From: CAWGHZ01 sp963775315
Lineage (GTDB): Bacteria > Pseudomonadota > Alphaproteobacteria > MPNO01 > DASWLB01
Direction: 5' to 3'
Length of the DNA: 64,000 bases
NCBI GenBank assembly: GCA_963775315.1
Contig: CAVZIN010000010.1
Span: forward strand, 372,001-436,000
The translations under genes were made by a program, and so were the position numbers. Under the pieces are notes generated by a model. The model saw only the letters and a list, made by a program, of their open reading frames with translations, made no database searches and was not told where the DNA came from. Shown here one piece after another: positions 37,193 to 46,223 of this stretch (its first letter is position 1; each line of letters starts with the position of its first letter).

Positions 37193-38295
37193 GGATTCTG
37201 TTCGTGCTGCACGAGGCGTATGGCGCGCGCGGCGGCATCGCCCAGTTCAACCGCGACTTCATCGAGGCTGCGGTGACCGAACCCGGCAATGCCGAAATCG
37301 TCGGCGTACCGCTGCGCGCGATCGAAGCGCCCGGCCCGGTGCCGGACGGTCTGACCTGGCTGGCCCGCGGGATCGGTAGCCGCCTCCGTTTTCTCGTCAC
37401 GGTCGCGCGTGCGGCGATGCGGGGACGATACGACCTGGTTCTGTGCGGACATCTGCGACTCCTGCCCGCGGCATGGCTGGCACGAGCAGTCTGTTGCCTG
37501 CGCGGGCGACGAATTCCGATGGCGCTGATCGTGCACGGCATCGACGCGTGGGACCCGCCGACCCGGCTTGCCCCCTGGCTCGTGCGCGGCGTCGACCGCG
37601 TGCTCTCGGTCAGCGCGTACACCCGCGACCGCATGCGCAGCTGGGCGCAGCTCGACGAGCGGCGCTTCGAGATTCTGCCCAACTGCGCCGACACCGAACG
37701 GTTCCGGCCCGGACCGCCCGACCGGTCCCTCGCCGCCCGCTTCGGGATCACTGGACGGCCGGTGCTGCTGACCGTCAGTCGACTCGATGCGCGCGACCGC
37801 TACAAGGGCATCGACGAGGTCATGGAGGTGCTGCCTGCGCTACGGTCGGCGTTCCCCGACCTCGTCTATGTCGTCGCGGGCGAAGGGACCGACCGCGAAC
37901 GGCTGGAGCAAAAGGCGGCGGGCCTGGGCGCCAGCGGTCGCGTCGTGTTCACGGGCTACGTGCCCGAGTCCGACAAGCCGGGCCTCTACAGGCTCGCCGA
38001 CGGGTTCGTGCTGGCCGGCAGCGGCGAGGGGTTCGGCATCGTGCTGCTGGAGGCGATGGCGACTGGCGTGCCCGTGCTTGCCAGCACGCTCGACGCCTCG
38101 CGCGAGGTGGTGGGCGACGGGTTGCTCGGCGCGGTGGTCGATCCGCGCGATCCGGCGGCCTTGCGCGACGCGCTGGCCGCGTTGCTGCGCCGCGCGAAAG
38201 GTGTACCCGATGGGCTGGCGCGCTACGCGCGGCCCGCCTTCGTCGCGCGCGTTCAGGCGGCCCTCGCGCGCTGCGTCGCGCCGGCGGAAGACTGA
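37189..38295 (+). CDS. Glycosyltransferase family 4
   Basis: 368 residues from GTG 37189. Typical GT4 features are RILFVLHEAYGARGGIAQFN at the N-terminus, HGIDAWDPP, RRFEILPNCADTERFRP, VLLTVSRLDARDRYKGIDEV, VYVVAGEGTDRERLEQKAAG and the donor motif GSGEGFGIVLLEAMATGVPV. It is a retaining, cytoplasmic, membrane-associated sugar transferase. It overlaps fkbM by 4 bases (GTGA) and is one base from the next glycosyltransferase gene, part of a tight plus-strand run up to 43471. Confidence 0.93.
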   Translation: MRILFVLHEAYGARGGIAQFNRDFIEAAVTEPGNAEIVGVPLRAIEAPGPVPDGLTWLARGIGSRLRFLVTVARAAMRGRYDLVLCGHLRLLPAAWLARAVCCLRGRRIPMALIVHGIDAWDPPTRLAPWLVRGVDRVLSVSAYTRDRMRSWAQLDERRFEILPNCADTERFRPGPPDRSLAARFGITGRPVLLTVSRLDARDRYKGIDEVMEVLPALRSAFPDLVYVVAGEGTDRERLEQKAAGLGASGRVVFTGYVPESDKPGLYRLADGFVLAGSGEGFGIVLLEAMATGVPVLASTLDASREVVGDGLLGAVVDPRDPAALRDALAALLRRAKGVPDGLARYARPAFVARVQAALARCVAPAED

Positions 38296-38296
38296 C

Positions 38297-39494
38297 ATGC
38301 CGCCCGTGCGCCTCGCCTATCTCGTCACCCACCCGATCCAGTACCAGGCGCCGCTGCTGCGCCGGATCGCGGCCGATCCGGACATCGCCCTGACCGCGTT
38401 CTTCGCGAGCGACCGGTCGCTGCGCCCGCACCACGATGCCGATTTCGGGCGCGAGATCGCTTGGGACGTGCCGCTGCTCGACGGGTACGCGCATGCCTTC
38501 CTGCCCGCCTACGGCAGCCGCGAGCGCGTGACGCCGTTCCGGCCGTTCAGCCATGGCCTCGCGCGCGCGCTGCGGCGCGGCCGGTTCGACATCCTGTGGG
38601 TGCACGGCTATGCGCGCCTGCCGCACTTGATCGCGATGGCGAACGCGCAGCGCCTCGGCCTCAAGGTGCTGCTGCGCGACGAGCCCTGGGCGCGCAGCCG
38701 GCCCGATCCGGGCCGCGCCAAGCGCCTGGCCAAGGACGCGTGGTTCGCCGCTTTGCGCCGTCTCGTCGACGCGGTGCTGGCCATCGGCAGCAACAACCGC
38801 GACTACATGGTCGGGTACGGGTTCGATCCTGCGCGGGTGTTCGTGATGCCCTATGCCGTGGACAATCGCTTCTTCCGCGAGCGCGCGGCGGCAGCGGCGA
38901 AGGGACGCGACGCGCTGCGCGCCGAACTTGGCATCGAGGCCGGGCGCCCGGTCGTCCTGTTCGCCGGCAAGCTGCAGGCCCGCAAGGGTCCCGACGATCT
39001 GCTGGACGCCTATCGGCGCATTGCCGACGCGCCCGAATCGCGACGGCCCTATCTGCTGTTCGCCGGCGACGGCGAGCTGGCCGCGCGGCTGGTGGAACGC
39101 GCGAGCGGGATGGAGGGCGTCCGGCTGCTCGGCTTCCGCCGACAGACCGAGCTGCCGGCGCTGTATGACCTGGCGGATGTGTTCGTGCTGCCCTCGCGCC
39201 ACGAGCCGTGGGGGCTGGTCGTCAACGAGGCGATGAACGCGGGCTGCGCGATCGTGGCGAGTGACGAGGTCGGCGCCGCCGCCGATTTGGTGCGAGAGGG
39301 CGGCAACGGCTTCGTATTTCCAGCCGGCGATGTCGATGCACTGGCGGGCGCGCTGAGGAAGAAGTCTCGCCGACACCGACGCCTGCCGGCGCATGGGCGA
39401 ACGGAGCCGCGAGATCGTCGCGCATTGGGGGTTCGACGAAGACCTCGCCGCGCTCAAGACGGCGATCGCCGCCGTTAGGGATGGCGGCCGGTGA
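38297..39494 (+). CDS. Glycosyltransferase family 4 (frameshift near end)
   Basis: Features are AYLVTHPIQYQAPLLRRIAA, LKVLLRDEPWARSRPDPGRA, YGFDPARVFVMPYAVDNRFF, VVLFAGKLQARKGPDDLLDA, LFAGDGELAARLVERASGME and LPSRHEPWGLVVNEAMNAGC. The frame changes near 39365, after which it reads LADTDACRRMGERSREIVAH and ends KTAIAAVRDGGR at TGA 39492-39494. That stop overlaps the flippase GTG (GTGA), which supports the corrected frame of about 399 residues. The family transfers sugars to lipid-linked intermediates. It is probably intact in the living cell. Confidence 0.88.
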
Positions 39495-40780
39495 AGGACC
39501 TGTTCACATCGTTCGCGGCGACCGCCGTCGTCCAGCTCGCCAACATCGCGAGCGGCATCCTGGCGGCGCGCCTTCTGCTGCCCGAAGGGCGGGGCGAGCT
39601 CGCCGCCGTGATGCTGTGGCCGGCGTTGCTCGCTGCGATCGGCGGCTTCTCGCTCAACGCCGCGACCGGCTATCTCGCCGCGGGGGAGCGCCGCCCGCCG
39701 GCCGAGATCTTCGCAGCAACCACGGCCCTGGTCGCCGTGCTGTCGCCGCTGCTGGTGGCCGTGGGCCTTGCGATCATACCGGAGGCCTATCGCGACTACC
39801 GACCGGAACTGCAGGACATCGCCCGGCTGTATCTCGTGTGGGTGCCGCTCAACCTGTTCGTCCTCAGCTATGCGGCGCTGCTGCAAGGGCAGCTCAGGTT
39901 CGGCGCGTTCAACCTTCTGCGCGCGCTGCAGCCGGTGAGCTATGTCGTGCTGATCGGTGCCGCCTTGGTGCTGGGGTACGCGACGGTGGGCGGCTTCGCG
40001 GTGGCGGCGATCGGCGGCACCTTCGTGCCGCTGGTCCTGTCGGTCGTGATGGTCGCGCGGTTCGGCTGGGTGGGCTGGCAGGCGCCGCGCGCGATCCTGC
40101 GCGCCATGATGCGCTACGCCGCCACCGTTCACGTCAGCACCGTCGCCACGGTGATCGGCCAGCGCCTCGATCAGGCGCTTATCGCGCTGATGCTGCCGGC
40201 CGCCGACCTCGGGCTCTATGCCGTCGCGCTGTCGGCCGGCGGGCTTGTCGGGATCGTGACCGCCGCGATCGACCAGCTCGCCTTCCCCAAGGTGGCCGCC
40301 GCCGACCCGACCGTGCGCGCCGAGGTGCTGGGACGCTATGTCCGTCTATCGGTCGCACTGGCCTTCGCGACTGTAATCGTCCTGATCCCCTTGCTGCCCT
40401 GGCTGCTCGGCCTGCTGTTCGGCCCGGCCTTTGTGCCCTCGGCGCCGGCAGCGCGCATAATTGCGGCGGGGATGGTGTTCCACGCCTTCCGCATCACGCT
40501 CTATGCCGGGCTGCGCGCCTATGATCGCGCGCTGCTGATCGGGTGGATCGAGGCGGCGGTGCTGGCGGCGTTCGCCGCGGCGCTGGCCGTGCTGCTGCCA
40601 CGCTATGGCATCATCGGCGGCGCCGCGGCCCTCTGCGGTTCGAACGTTCTCGCCTGCATCCTGCTGGTCGCGACGGTGAAGCGCGCGCTCGGCATCGGGC
40701 TTGGGACACTCTTCACCCCGACCGCGCGCGAGGCCGAGCTGATGGCCGAGTTGCTGCGCCGCCGGCGGAGCTCCCCATGA
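39491..40780 (+). CDS. wzx: Wzx-type polysaccharide flippase
   Basis: 429 residues from GTG 39491. A membrane protein of the MOP/MATE superfamily with about twelve hydrophobic segments. Examples are AVVQLANIASGILAARLLLP at the N-terminus, the Arg-Gly-Glu-rich LLPEGRGELAAVMLWP, and segments such as VALAFATVIVLIPLLPWLLG. The N-terminal region resembles PST-type flippases, which move lipid-linked repeat units to the periplasm. Its position amid glycosyltransferases supports this. Coupled to both neighbours by 4-base overlaps (GTGA and ATGA). Confidence 0.88.
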   Translation: MKDLFTSFAATAVVQLANIASGILAARLLLPEGRGELAAVMLWPALLAAIGGFSLNAATGYLAAGERRPPAEIFAATTALVAVLSPLLVAVGLAIIPEAYRDYRPELQDIARLYLVWVPLNLFVLSYAALLQGQLRFGAFNLLRALQPVSYVVLIGAALVLGYATVGGFAVAAIGGTFVPLVLSVVMVARFGWVGWQAPRAILRAMMRYAATVHVSTVATVIGQRLDQALIALMLPAADLGLYAVALSAGGLVGIVTAAIDQLAFPKVAAADPTVRAEVLGRYVRLSVALAFATVIVLIPLLPWLLGLLFGPAFVPSAPAARIIAAGMVFHAFRITLYAGLRAYDRALLIGWIEAAVLAAFAAALAVLLPRYGIIGGAAALCGSNVLACILLVATVKRALGIGLGTLFTPTAREAELMAELLRRRRSSP

Positions 40781-42021
40781 TGCCGGACACGCGGCCCGAC
40801 ATATTGGTCTCGCACCCCGGCAACGCGCGCGTCTACGACATGGTCGCGGCACTGACGCGCGCCGGGCTTCGCGTCCATTTCGCCACCGGATTTTACTACG
40901 AACCCGACGGGCTCGCGGCGCGCCTCGCCCGCCATCTGCCCGCATCCTTGCGAGACCGGGCAGACCGGACGTTGCGCCGGCGCCGCCATCCGGGCATCGG
41001 ACCGGGTATCGTCGACGGCGCGGCGACGGGCGAGGTCGTGACCCGGGCGCTGCGCCGGGCGGGATTCAGCGAGGCCGCATCCAACCGCGCCTTCAACGCG
41101 TTCTACGACCGGCGCGGCGCACGGCTGGTGCGGCGTCTGCGACCGCGTGCGGTGCTGGCCGCCGAGACCTGCGCCCTGCTGGCGTTCCGCGCCGCCGCAT
41201 CGGTCGGCGCACCCTGCATTCTGGACCAGGTGATCGGGTTCGAGGGCGAGGGCGCGCGCCTGCTCTCGGAGGAAGTCGCCCGCCATCCCGAGCTTGCGGC
41301 CAGCGCGGCGTGGGCCGACGCGGCCACCGTCGCACGCTGCCGAGAGGAGGCGCGGACGGCCGATCGGATCTTCGCGCCGTCCGAGTACGTGCGCGACACG
41401 CTGACCGCCGCGGGGGTCGACGCTGCTCGCATTGCGCTGCTGCCGTACGGTGTGGACGTGGCGCGCTTCCGCCCCGCGCCGCGCGCGCCGGACGGCAGAT
41501 TCCGCGTCCTGTTCGTCGGCCAGATCGGGGCGCGCAAGGGCGTGCACTATCTGCTGGAGGCGTTCCGCCACGCCGCACTGCCCGAAAGCGAGCTGGTATT
41601 GGCCGGCGCCGTCGCGGGTGACGGGGCATGGCTGCGGCCATATCGCGGCCTCTACCGCCATATCGCGCACGTGCCGCATCACGAGGTGCATACGCTGTAC
41701 CGCGACGCCGACGTGTTCGTGTTCCCCTCGCTGCATGAGGGAATGGCACTGAGCGTGCTGGAGGCGATGGCGTCGGGCCTGCCGGTGATCACGACGCACA
41801 ACGCAGGCGCGCCGGTGCGCGACCGCGCGGAGGGGTTCGTCGTGCCGATCCGCGACGAAGCCGCGATCCGCGACCGGCTGCGCGCGCTCCACGCCGACCC
41901 GGCCCTGCGGCGGCGCATGGGCGAAAGTGCGCGGCGTCAGGCGGAGGCGCACGACCTCGCCCGCTACGAGCGCGGCCTCGCCGCCGAGATCGGCCGAATC
42001 CTTGGCAAGTCGTCATGCTAG
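40777..42021 (+). CDS. Glycosyltransferase family 4
   Basis: 414 residues from ATG 40777, overlapping the flippase stop (ATGA). The N-terminus (PDILVSHPGNARVYDMVAAL) and FAPSEYVRDTLTAAGVDAAR, LLPYGVDVARFRPAPRAPDG, RVLFVGQIGARKGVHYLLEA, and VFPSLHEGMALSVLEAMASG (donor motif) mark a GT4 enzyme. A longer acceptor half (about 1-225) has the conserved AILDQ-like segment GAPCILDQVIGFEGEGARLL. The sugar specificity is unknown. It ends 31 bases before the polymerase-like gene. Confidence 0.92.
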   Translation: MMPDTRPDILVSHPGNARVYDMVAALTRAGLRVHFATGFYYEPDGLAARLARHLPASLRDRADRTLRRRRHPGIGPGIVDGAATGEVVTRALRRAGFSEAASNRAFNAFYDRRGARLVRRLRPRAVLAAETCALLAFRAAASVGAPCILDQVIGFEGEGARLLSEEVARHPELAASAAWADAATVARCREEARTADRIFAPSEYVRDTLTAAGVDAARIALLPYGVDVARFRPAPRAPDGRFRVLFVGQIGARKGVHYLLEAFRHAALPESELVLAGAVAGDGAWLRPYRGLYRHIAHVPHHEVHTLYRDADVFVFPSLHEGMALSVLEAMASGLPVITTHNAGAPVRDRAEGFVVPIRDEAAIRDRLRALHADPALRRRMGESARRQAEAHDLARYERGLAAEIGRILGKSSC

Positions 42022-42052
42022 AACGGGGCCTGACGAGACGCGGAGTCGCCGC

Positions 42053-43471
42053 TTGATCTGGCTGGTCATCCTGGGCGCGCCGATCCTGCTGGCCGCATGG
42101 TTCGCGATCTTGGTGCGCTGGCGGGTCGGCCTTGCGATGCTGCTCGCCTACCTGCCGGTCGGCGGCGCGATCACGCTGTGGCTGTCGCCCAACCCGGCGC
42201 CGCTGCTATTCAAGGATTTCCTGTTCGTCATCCCGGTCTATCTCTCGCTCGGGCTGGTGCATCTGCGCGAGCTGGGCTGGGCCCGCGTGCCGGTCCCGGT
42301 GACGGCGCTGGTCCTCGGCCTGTCGGTGCTGGCGCTGCTGCAGATGTTCAACCCGAACCTGTCGGACGTAATGGTGGCACTGGTCGGCGCCAAGGTGTGG
42401 CTGTTCTACCTGCCCATGCTCTATGTCGGCGGTGCGGCCCTGCGCACCCAGGACGACCTCGTCGCGATGCTGCGCTTGATGGTGGCGATCGCGGTGATCC
42501 CGTTCGCCGTGGGCTTCGTGCAGTTCGCGCTGGCAAGCACGATCGGGCCCGAGCGCGCCATCGAGGCATTCTACGGCGCGGAGGCCGCGGAGGGCGCCAC
42601 CCAGGGGTTCAGCACGTTCGAGTACGGCGCGAGCCTGTTCCGCATCCCGTCGACCTTCACCTTCGTCGCGCAATACGCCATGTTTGCCTTGGCGATGGTC
42701 GCGGTGACGTACGCGCTGGGACGGGTCGACCCCAATCCCGGCTGGCGCGTGTTCGGCCGGATCATGATGGTGGTCGCGATCGCCGCGGCGCTGCTGAGCG
42801 GCGCGCGCGGCAACTTCGTGTTCGTGCCGATGCTGATCGCGCTGATCTACGTGGCCGACTTGCGCATCAGCGGCGCACTTGCCGCGCTGGCCCTGTTCCC
42901 CGGCCTGATCCTGACCGTCCTGTGGGTGACCGGGTTCGACCCCTTCGTCGTGTTCGGCGTTACGCACGAGCTGTTCAACGAGTACGGCTCGGGCCTGGTG
43001 CTGCACGACCTGATCGAGACGCTGCAGCGCTACCCGATGGGGCAGGGCACGGGCACCTCGACCGGCGCCGCGCGGCACATCATGAGCGCCGTCGAGGCCC
43101 GCCAGTTCGTCGCCTACGAGGGGTTTTTCGCCAAGACCATCGCCGAGCTGGGCATTCCCGGCCTGTTGATCCTCGTATCTTTGTTCGCCGCGGTCGCGCT
43201 GTACGGCGCCCGTGCGATCCTGGCCTGCCGCGGGCGCATCCATTCTGCGGCCGCCGCGTTCGGCGCGCTGCTGGTGGTGATCGAGCTGGACGCTTTCAAA
43301 GGCTTCCACCTCGATCTCGACCCGACCAACGTCTATTTCTGGCTTTTCGCCGGATTCCTGTTCCGGCTGCCCCATCTCGCGACCGAGCCCGCGCGGCAGC
43401 GGCCGCGCACGATGTTCAGAGCTGCGACCGGAAATATTCGATCGTCGGCGCGAGCCCGTCCTCGAGCTTGA
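42053..43471 (+). CDS. O-antigen polymerase/ligase-like membrane protein (Wzy-type)
   Basis: About 472 residues from a TTG at 42053 (CGGAG about 10 bases upstream); no in-frame ATG fits the N-terminal helix. Ten to twelve membrane helices: LIWLVILGAPILLAAWFAIL, LMVAIAVIPFAVGFVQFALA, and a large periplasmic loop with GQGTGTSTGAARHI between helices. The Wzy/WaaL-type fold includes SGARGNFVF, a conserved Arg region. It would join repeat units at the periplasmic face. The last 56 bases overlap the convergent epimerase gene; the tail beyond the final helix is Arg-rich and odd, so the real stop may differ through a frame error. Confidence 0.8.
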   Translation: MIWLVILGAPILLAAWFAILVRWRVGLAMLLAYLPVGGAITLWLSPNPAPLLFKDFLFVIPVYLSLGLVHLRELGWARVPVPVTALVLGLSVLALLQMFNPNLSDVMVALVGAKVWLFYLPMLYVGGAALRTQDDLVAMLRLMVAIAVIPFAVGFVQFALASTIGPERAIEAFYGAEAAEGATQGFSTFEYGASLFRIPSTFTFVAQYAMFALAMVAVTYALGRVDPNPGWRVFGRIMMVVAIAAALLSGARGNFVFVPMLIALIYVADLRISGALAALALFPGLILTVLWVTGFDPFVVFGVTHELFNEYGSGLVLHDLIETLQRYPMGQGTGTSTGAARHIMSAVEARQFVAYEGFFAKTIAELGIPGLLILVSLFAAVALYGARAILACRGRIHSAAAAFGALLVVIELDAFKGFHLDLDPTNVYFWLFAGFLFRLPHLATEPARQRPRTMFRAATGNIRSSARARPRA

Positions 43472-44354
43472 CCTTGGGAGCCCAGCCGAGGGCCTTGCCG
43501 GCCAGCGCGATGTCGGGCTTGCGCCGCACCGGATCGTCGGCCGGCAGCGGCTTGTAGACGATCTGGGAGCGCGAGCCGGTCATCGCGATGACCTTCTCGG
43601 CGAGTTCGAGGATCGTCATCTCGGCGGGGTTGCCGAGATTCACCGGGCCGGTGAAATCGTCGTCGGTATTCATCAGCCGAACCAGCCCGTCGACCAGGTC
43701 GGACACGAAGCAGAACGAACGGGTCTGCTCGCCCTGCCCGTACACGGTGATCGGCTCGCCCCTGAGCGCCTGCATGATGAAGTTGGACACCACGCGCCCG
43801 TCATCCGGATGCATGTGGGGACCGTAGGTGTTGAAGATGCGCGCGACCTTGATGCGCAGCTTGTGCTGGCGGCGATAGTCGAAGAACAGCGTCTCGGCGC
43901 AGCGCTTGCCCTCGTCGTAGCAGGCGCGCGTCCCGATCGGGTTGGCGTGGCCCCAATAGCTTTCGGTCTGCGGATGGATCTGCGGGTCGCCGTAGACCTC
44001 GCTGGTCGAAGCCTGCAGGATCTTCGCCTTCACCCGCTTGGCGAGCCCCAGCATGTTGATCGCGCCGTGCACGCTGGTCTTGGTCGTCTGCACCGGGTCG
44101 AACTGATAGTGGATGGGCGAGGCCGGGCACGCCAGGTTGTAGATCTCGTCGACCTCGACATAGAGCGAGAATGTCACGTCGTGGCGCATCACCTCGAAAT
44201 GCGGGTGCGAGAACAGCTCGGCGATGTTGTCCTTCCGCCCCGTGAAGTAGTTGTCGACGCACAGCACGTCGCACCCGTCGGCGAGCAGCCGCCGGCAGAG
44301 ATGCGAGCCGATGAACCCGGCGCCGCCGGTGACCAGAACACGTTTCGCGACCAT
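43416..44354 (-). CDS. NAD-dependent UDP-glucuronate decarboxylase-like epimerase
   Basis: 312 residues. Extended SDR: RVLVTGGAGFIGSHLCRRLL (NAD site), LACPASPIHYQFDPVQTTKT, LQASTSEVYGDPQIHPQTES, and the catalytic Y-x3-K in RACYDEGKRCAETLFFDYRR. RIFNTYGPHMHPDDGRVVSN and PVRRKPDIALAGKALGWAPK follow. The PASP-HYQ, STSEVYGDP and GPRACYDEGKR patterns are those of UDP-xylose synthases, which make UDP-xylose from UDP-glucuronate. It probably feeds the polysaccharide. It is last in a minus-strand trio with the nucleotidyltransferase and phosphatase genes. Confidence 0.92.
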   Translation of the reverse strand: MVAKRVLVTGGAGFIGSHLCRRLLADGCDVLCVDNYFTGRKDNIAELFSHPHFEVMRHDVTFSLYVEVDEIYNLACPASPIHYQFDPVQTTKTSVHGAINMLGLAKRVKAKILQASTSEVYGDPQIHPQTESYWGHANPIGTRACYDEGKRCAETLFFDYRRQHKLRIKVARIFNTYGPHMHPDDGRVVSNFIMQALRGEPITVYGQGEQTRSFCFVSDLVDGLVRLMNTDDDFTGPVNLGNPAEMTILELAEKVIAMTGSRSQIVYKPLPADDPVRRKPDIALAGKALGWAPKVKLEDGLAPTIEYFRSQL

Positions 44355-44372
44355 CGTTCGTTCCCTTCGTCC

Positions 44373-45425
44373 TCAGCCCTGGCCGGGCACGCCGCTCGCC
44401 GGCCGTACGAGGCCGCGCAGCCGGAGACCCGCATTGTGCAGCCCGACCTCGGGCTCGGTGCATAGCATCAGTTCGCGCCACAGCACACCGCCTGCGCCGG
44501 CGCGGTCGGGTCGGACTGCGCGCCAGTCGGCGACCAGCGTCGCGAACGCGGCAGCGGCGATCCCGCCCGGCGGCTTCGCCAGCGCGGCGGGCAGGTGCGA
44601 CGCCGGCATCCCCAAAGCGGCGAGCAGCGCGACGAACACGCGCGCCGGCTTGGAAAAGCGGCCCTCATCGGCGAGCGCCTGAACCGCGCGCCAGTCGGGC
44701 GGTGGGGACATCGCGGCGATGCGCATGGCATCGACCAGCTTGAGCGCGACGAACGGCCCGAACTTGTCCTTGGCGGCGTTGGTGATGCAGAGCGCGAACG
44801 CATGCTCCGGCGACGGCACGCGCCACGTTCCGTCGCGCGAGGTGGCGGTGCGCGACGCGGCGAACACGCGCTCGGTGGTCAGCGACAGATGCGCGGGCCA
44901 GCTATCCGGCCGGATGTGGATGTCGATGTTGCACGTTCCGTCCTCGGAGACGAAGGGCACATAGCTCGCGTCCGAGATGAAGCCCCAGCGCGGCAGGCCC
45001 GTCCCGGCGAAGCGGAACCCTTGCGCGGCGAGATGCGCGATCAGCCGGTCGCGGTCGCCCGAGTGCACCAGCAGGTCCAGATCGCCGGTCGACCGCAGGT
45101 CGGGATGGGGATAGAGCGTCCGCGCCGCGGCGAACCCCTTGAGACAGACGAACGGAATGTCGGCCCGGGCGATCTCGGCCGCCCAGCGCGCCTGCACCGC
45201 TGCAGTCATCCGGTTCAGGAGCCGCGCCGTCTCCGCCCGCGCGGGGTCGATCAGCGTCATGCCGAGACGCGCCTCGGCGGACACCAGCAGGTGTTCGGCG
45301 AGCGCCGGCCCGATCAGTTCGGCAAGCTGGCCGGCCGCAGCTTGCAGCCCGTCCCGGTCGGCCGGCAACGGCGCCTCCGGCGCCAGGATGAGCGGCCACA
45401 GGCCGGGGTCTTCGGACACGTTCAC
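44373..45425 (-). CDS. Nucleotidyltransferase-fold protein (NTP_transf_5 family)
   Basis: 350 residues from GTG 45425, overlapping the phosphatase stop (GTGA). The core is a minimal nucleotidyltransferase: FVCLKGFAAARTLYPHPDLR, STGDLDLLVHSGDRDRLIAH (metal-binding D-x-D) and a later CNIDIHI. The flanks are helical. I recall this family (PF14907) in exopolysaccharide clusters, often together with HprK-related and PqqD-like proteins, which are also here at 58.1-59.3 kb. The reaction and target are unknown. Co-transcription with UXS-like and phosphatase genes is likely (18-base and overlapping junctions). Confidence 0.82.
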   Translation of the reverse strand: MNVSEDPGLWPLILAPEAPLPADRDGLQAAAGQLAELIGPALAEHLLVSAEARLGMTLIDPARAETARLLNRMTAAVQARWAAEIARADIPFVCLKGFAAARTLYPHPDLRSTGDLDLLVHSGDRDRLIAHLAAQGFRFAGTGLPRWGFISDASYVPFVSEDGTCNIDIHIRPDSWPAHLSLTTERVFAASRTATSRDGTWRVPSPEHAFALCITNAAKDKFGPFVALKLVDAMRIAAMSPPPDWRAVQALADEGRFSKPARVFVALLAALGMPASHLPAALAKPPGGIAAAAFATLVADWRAVRPDRAGAGGVLWRELMLCTEPEVGLHNAGLRLRGLVRPASGVPGQG

Positions 45426-46177
45426 GTCTGCAACAGGCGCCTCTCCGCGCCGTCGAGCACCAGGCAGGTCAGGCGCCCTGTGGCGAACGCGCCGGTGTCG
45501 ATGCCGATCCGGTTGTCGCGCATCTCGGGCGATTCGGTGATGGTATGACCGTGAACCACCACGTGGCCATGGTCGGCGGTCGAATCGAGGAACTCGCCGC
45601 GGATCCACATCAGGTCGTCGGGCGTCTGCGCCGCGAGCGCGACGCCCGGCCGGATTCCGGCATGGACGAACAGGTAGTCGCCTTCGACGTCGCTGAGCGC
45701 CAGACCGTCGAGGAACGCCAGATGGTCGCGCGGCAGCTCGCGCCGGAACGCCTCGCTCACCGCGGGCAAATCGCCTTCGCCGAAGGCCGGCCGCCAGTCC
45801 ACCCCGTAGCTGTACAGGGTCGCATCCCCGCCATTGGCAATCCAGGCGGGCCCGACCTCGGGATCGTGGAGAAAGCGCAGCAGGAACTCCTCATGATTGC
45901 CGCGCAGCGCGACGGTGCGGAACCCGGAAAGCGGCCGGTCGATCAACCGGTCGATCACGCCGCGCGAATCGTCGCCGCGGTCGACGTAGTCGCCAAGATA
46001 GACGACCACCTTTTCCGCCGATGGATGCCCCAGCGCGTCGACGCGAATCATGTCGTGGAGCCGGTCGAGCAGGTCGGATCGCCCATGGATGTCGCCGATG
46101 GCATAGATCCGCGTGCCCGACGGGGCCTCTGCGGCCGGCCGCGGCGCCGCGTCCCGCCGGCGAAGTCGTCCGAACAT
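45422..46177 (-). CDS. Metallophosphoesterase, PPP-type protein phosphatase-like
   Basis: 251 residues. All calcineurin-type metal motifs are present: YAIGDIHGRSDLLDRL (D-x-H), VVYLGDYVDRGDDSRG (GDxxDRG), TVALRGNHEEFLLRFL (GNHE), FVHAGIRPG and VVHGHTITE. The substrate could be phosphoproteins or diadenosine polyphosphates. Because a tyrosine kinase (52825-55101) and an HprK-like kinase are in the same region, a role in reversing phosphorylation is possible but unproven. First gene of the minus-strand trio. Confidence 0.88.
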   Translation of the reverse strand: MFGRLRRRDAAPRPAAEAPSGTRIYAIGDIHGRSDLLDRLHDMIRVDALGHPSAEKVVVYLGDYVDRGDDSRGVIDRLIDRPLSGFRTVALRGNHEEFLLRFLHDPEVGPAWIANGGDATLYSYGVDWRPAFGEGDLPAVSEAFRRELPRDHLAFLDGLALSDVEGDYLFVHAGIRPGVALAAQTPDDLMWIRGEFLDSTADHGHVVVHGHTITESPEMRDNRIGIDTGAFATGRLTCLVLDGAERRLLQT

Positions 46178-46223
46178 GGGGGCAATATGGCGCGAAGCGC
46201 CCTCCGCCGCCAGAGGGCGACGA

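Noticed and set aside
37949..40132. A 727-residue minus-strand open frame
   Set aside because: It lies antisense to three well-supported genes (two glycosyltransferases and the flippase) and contains no domain signature.
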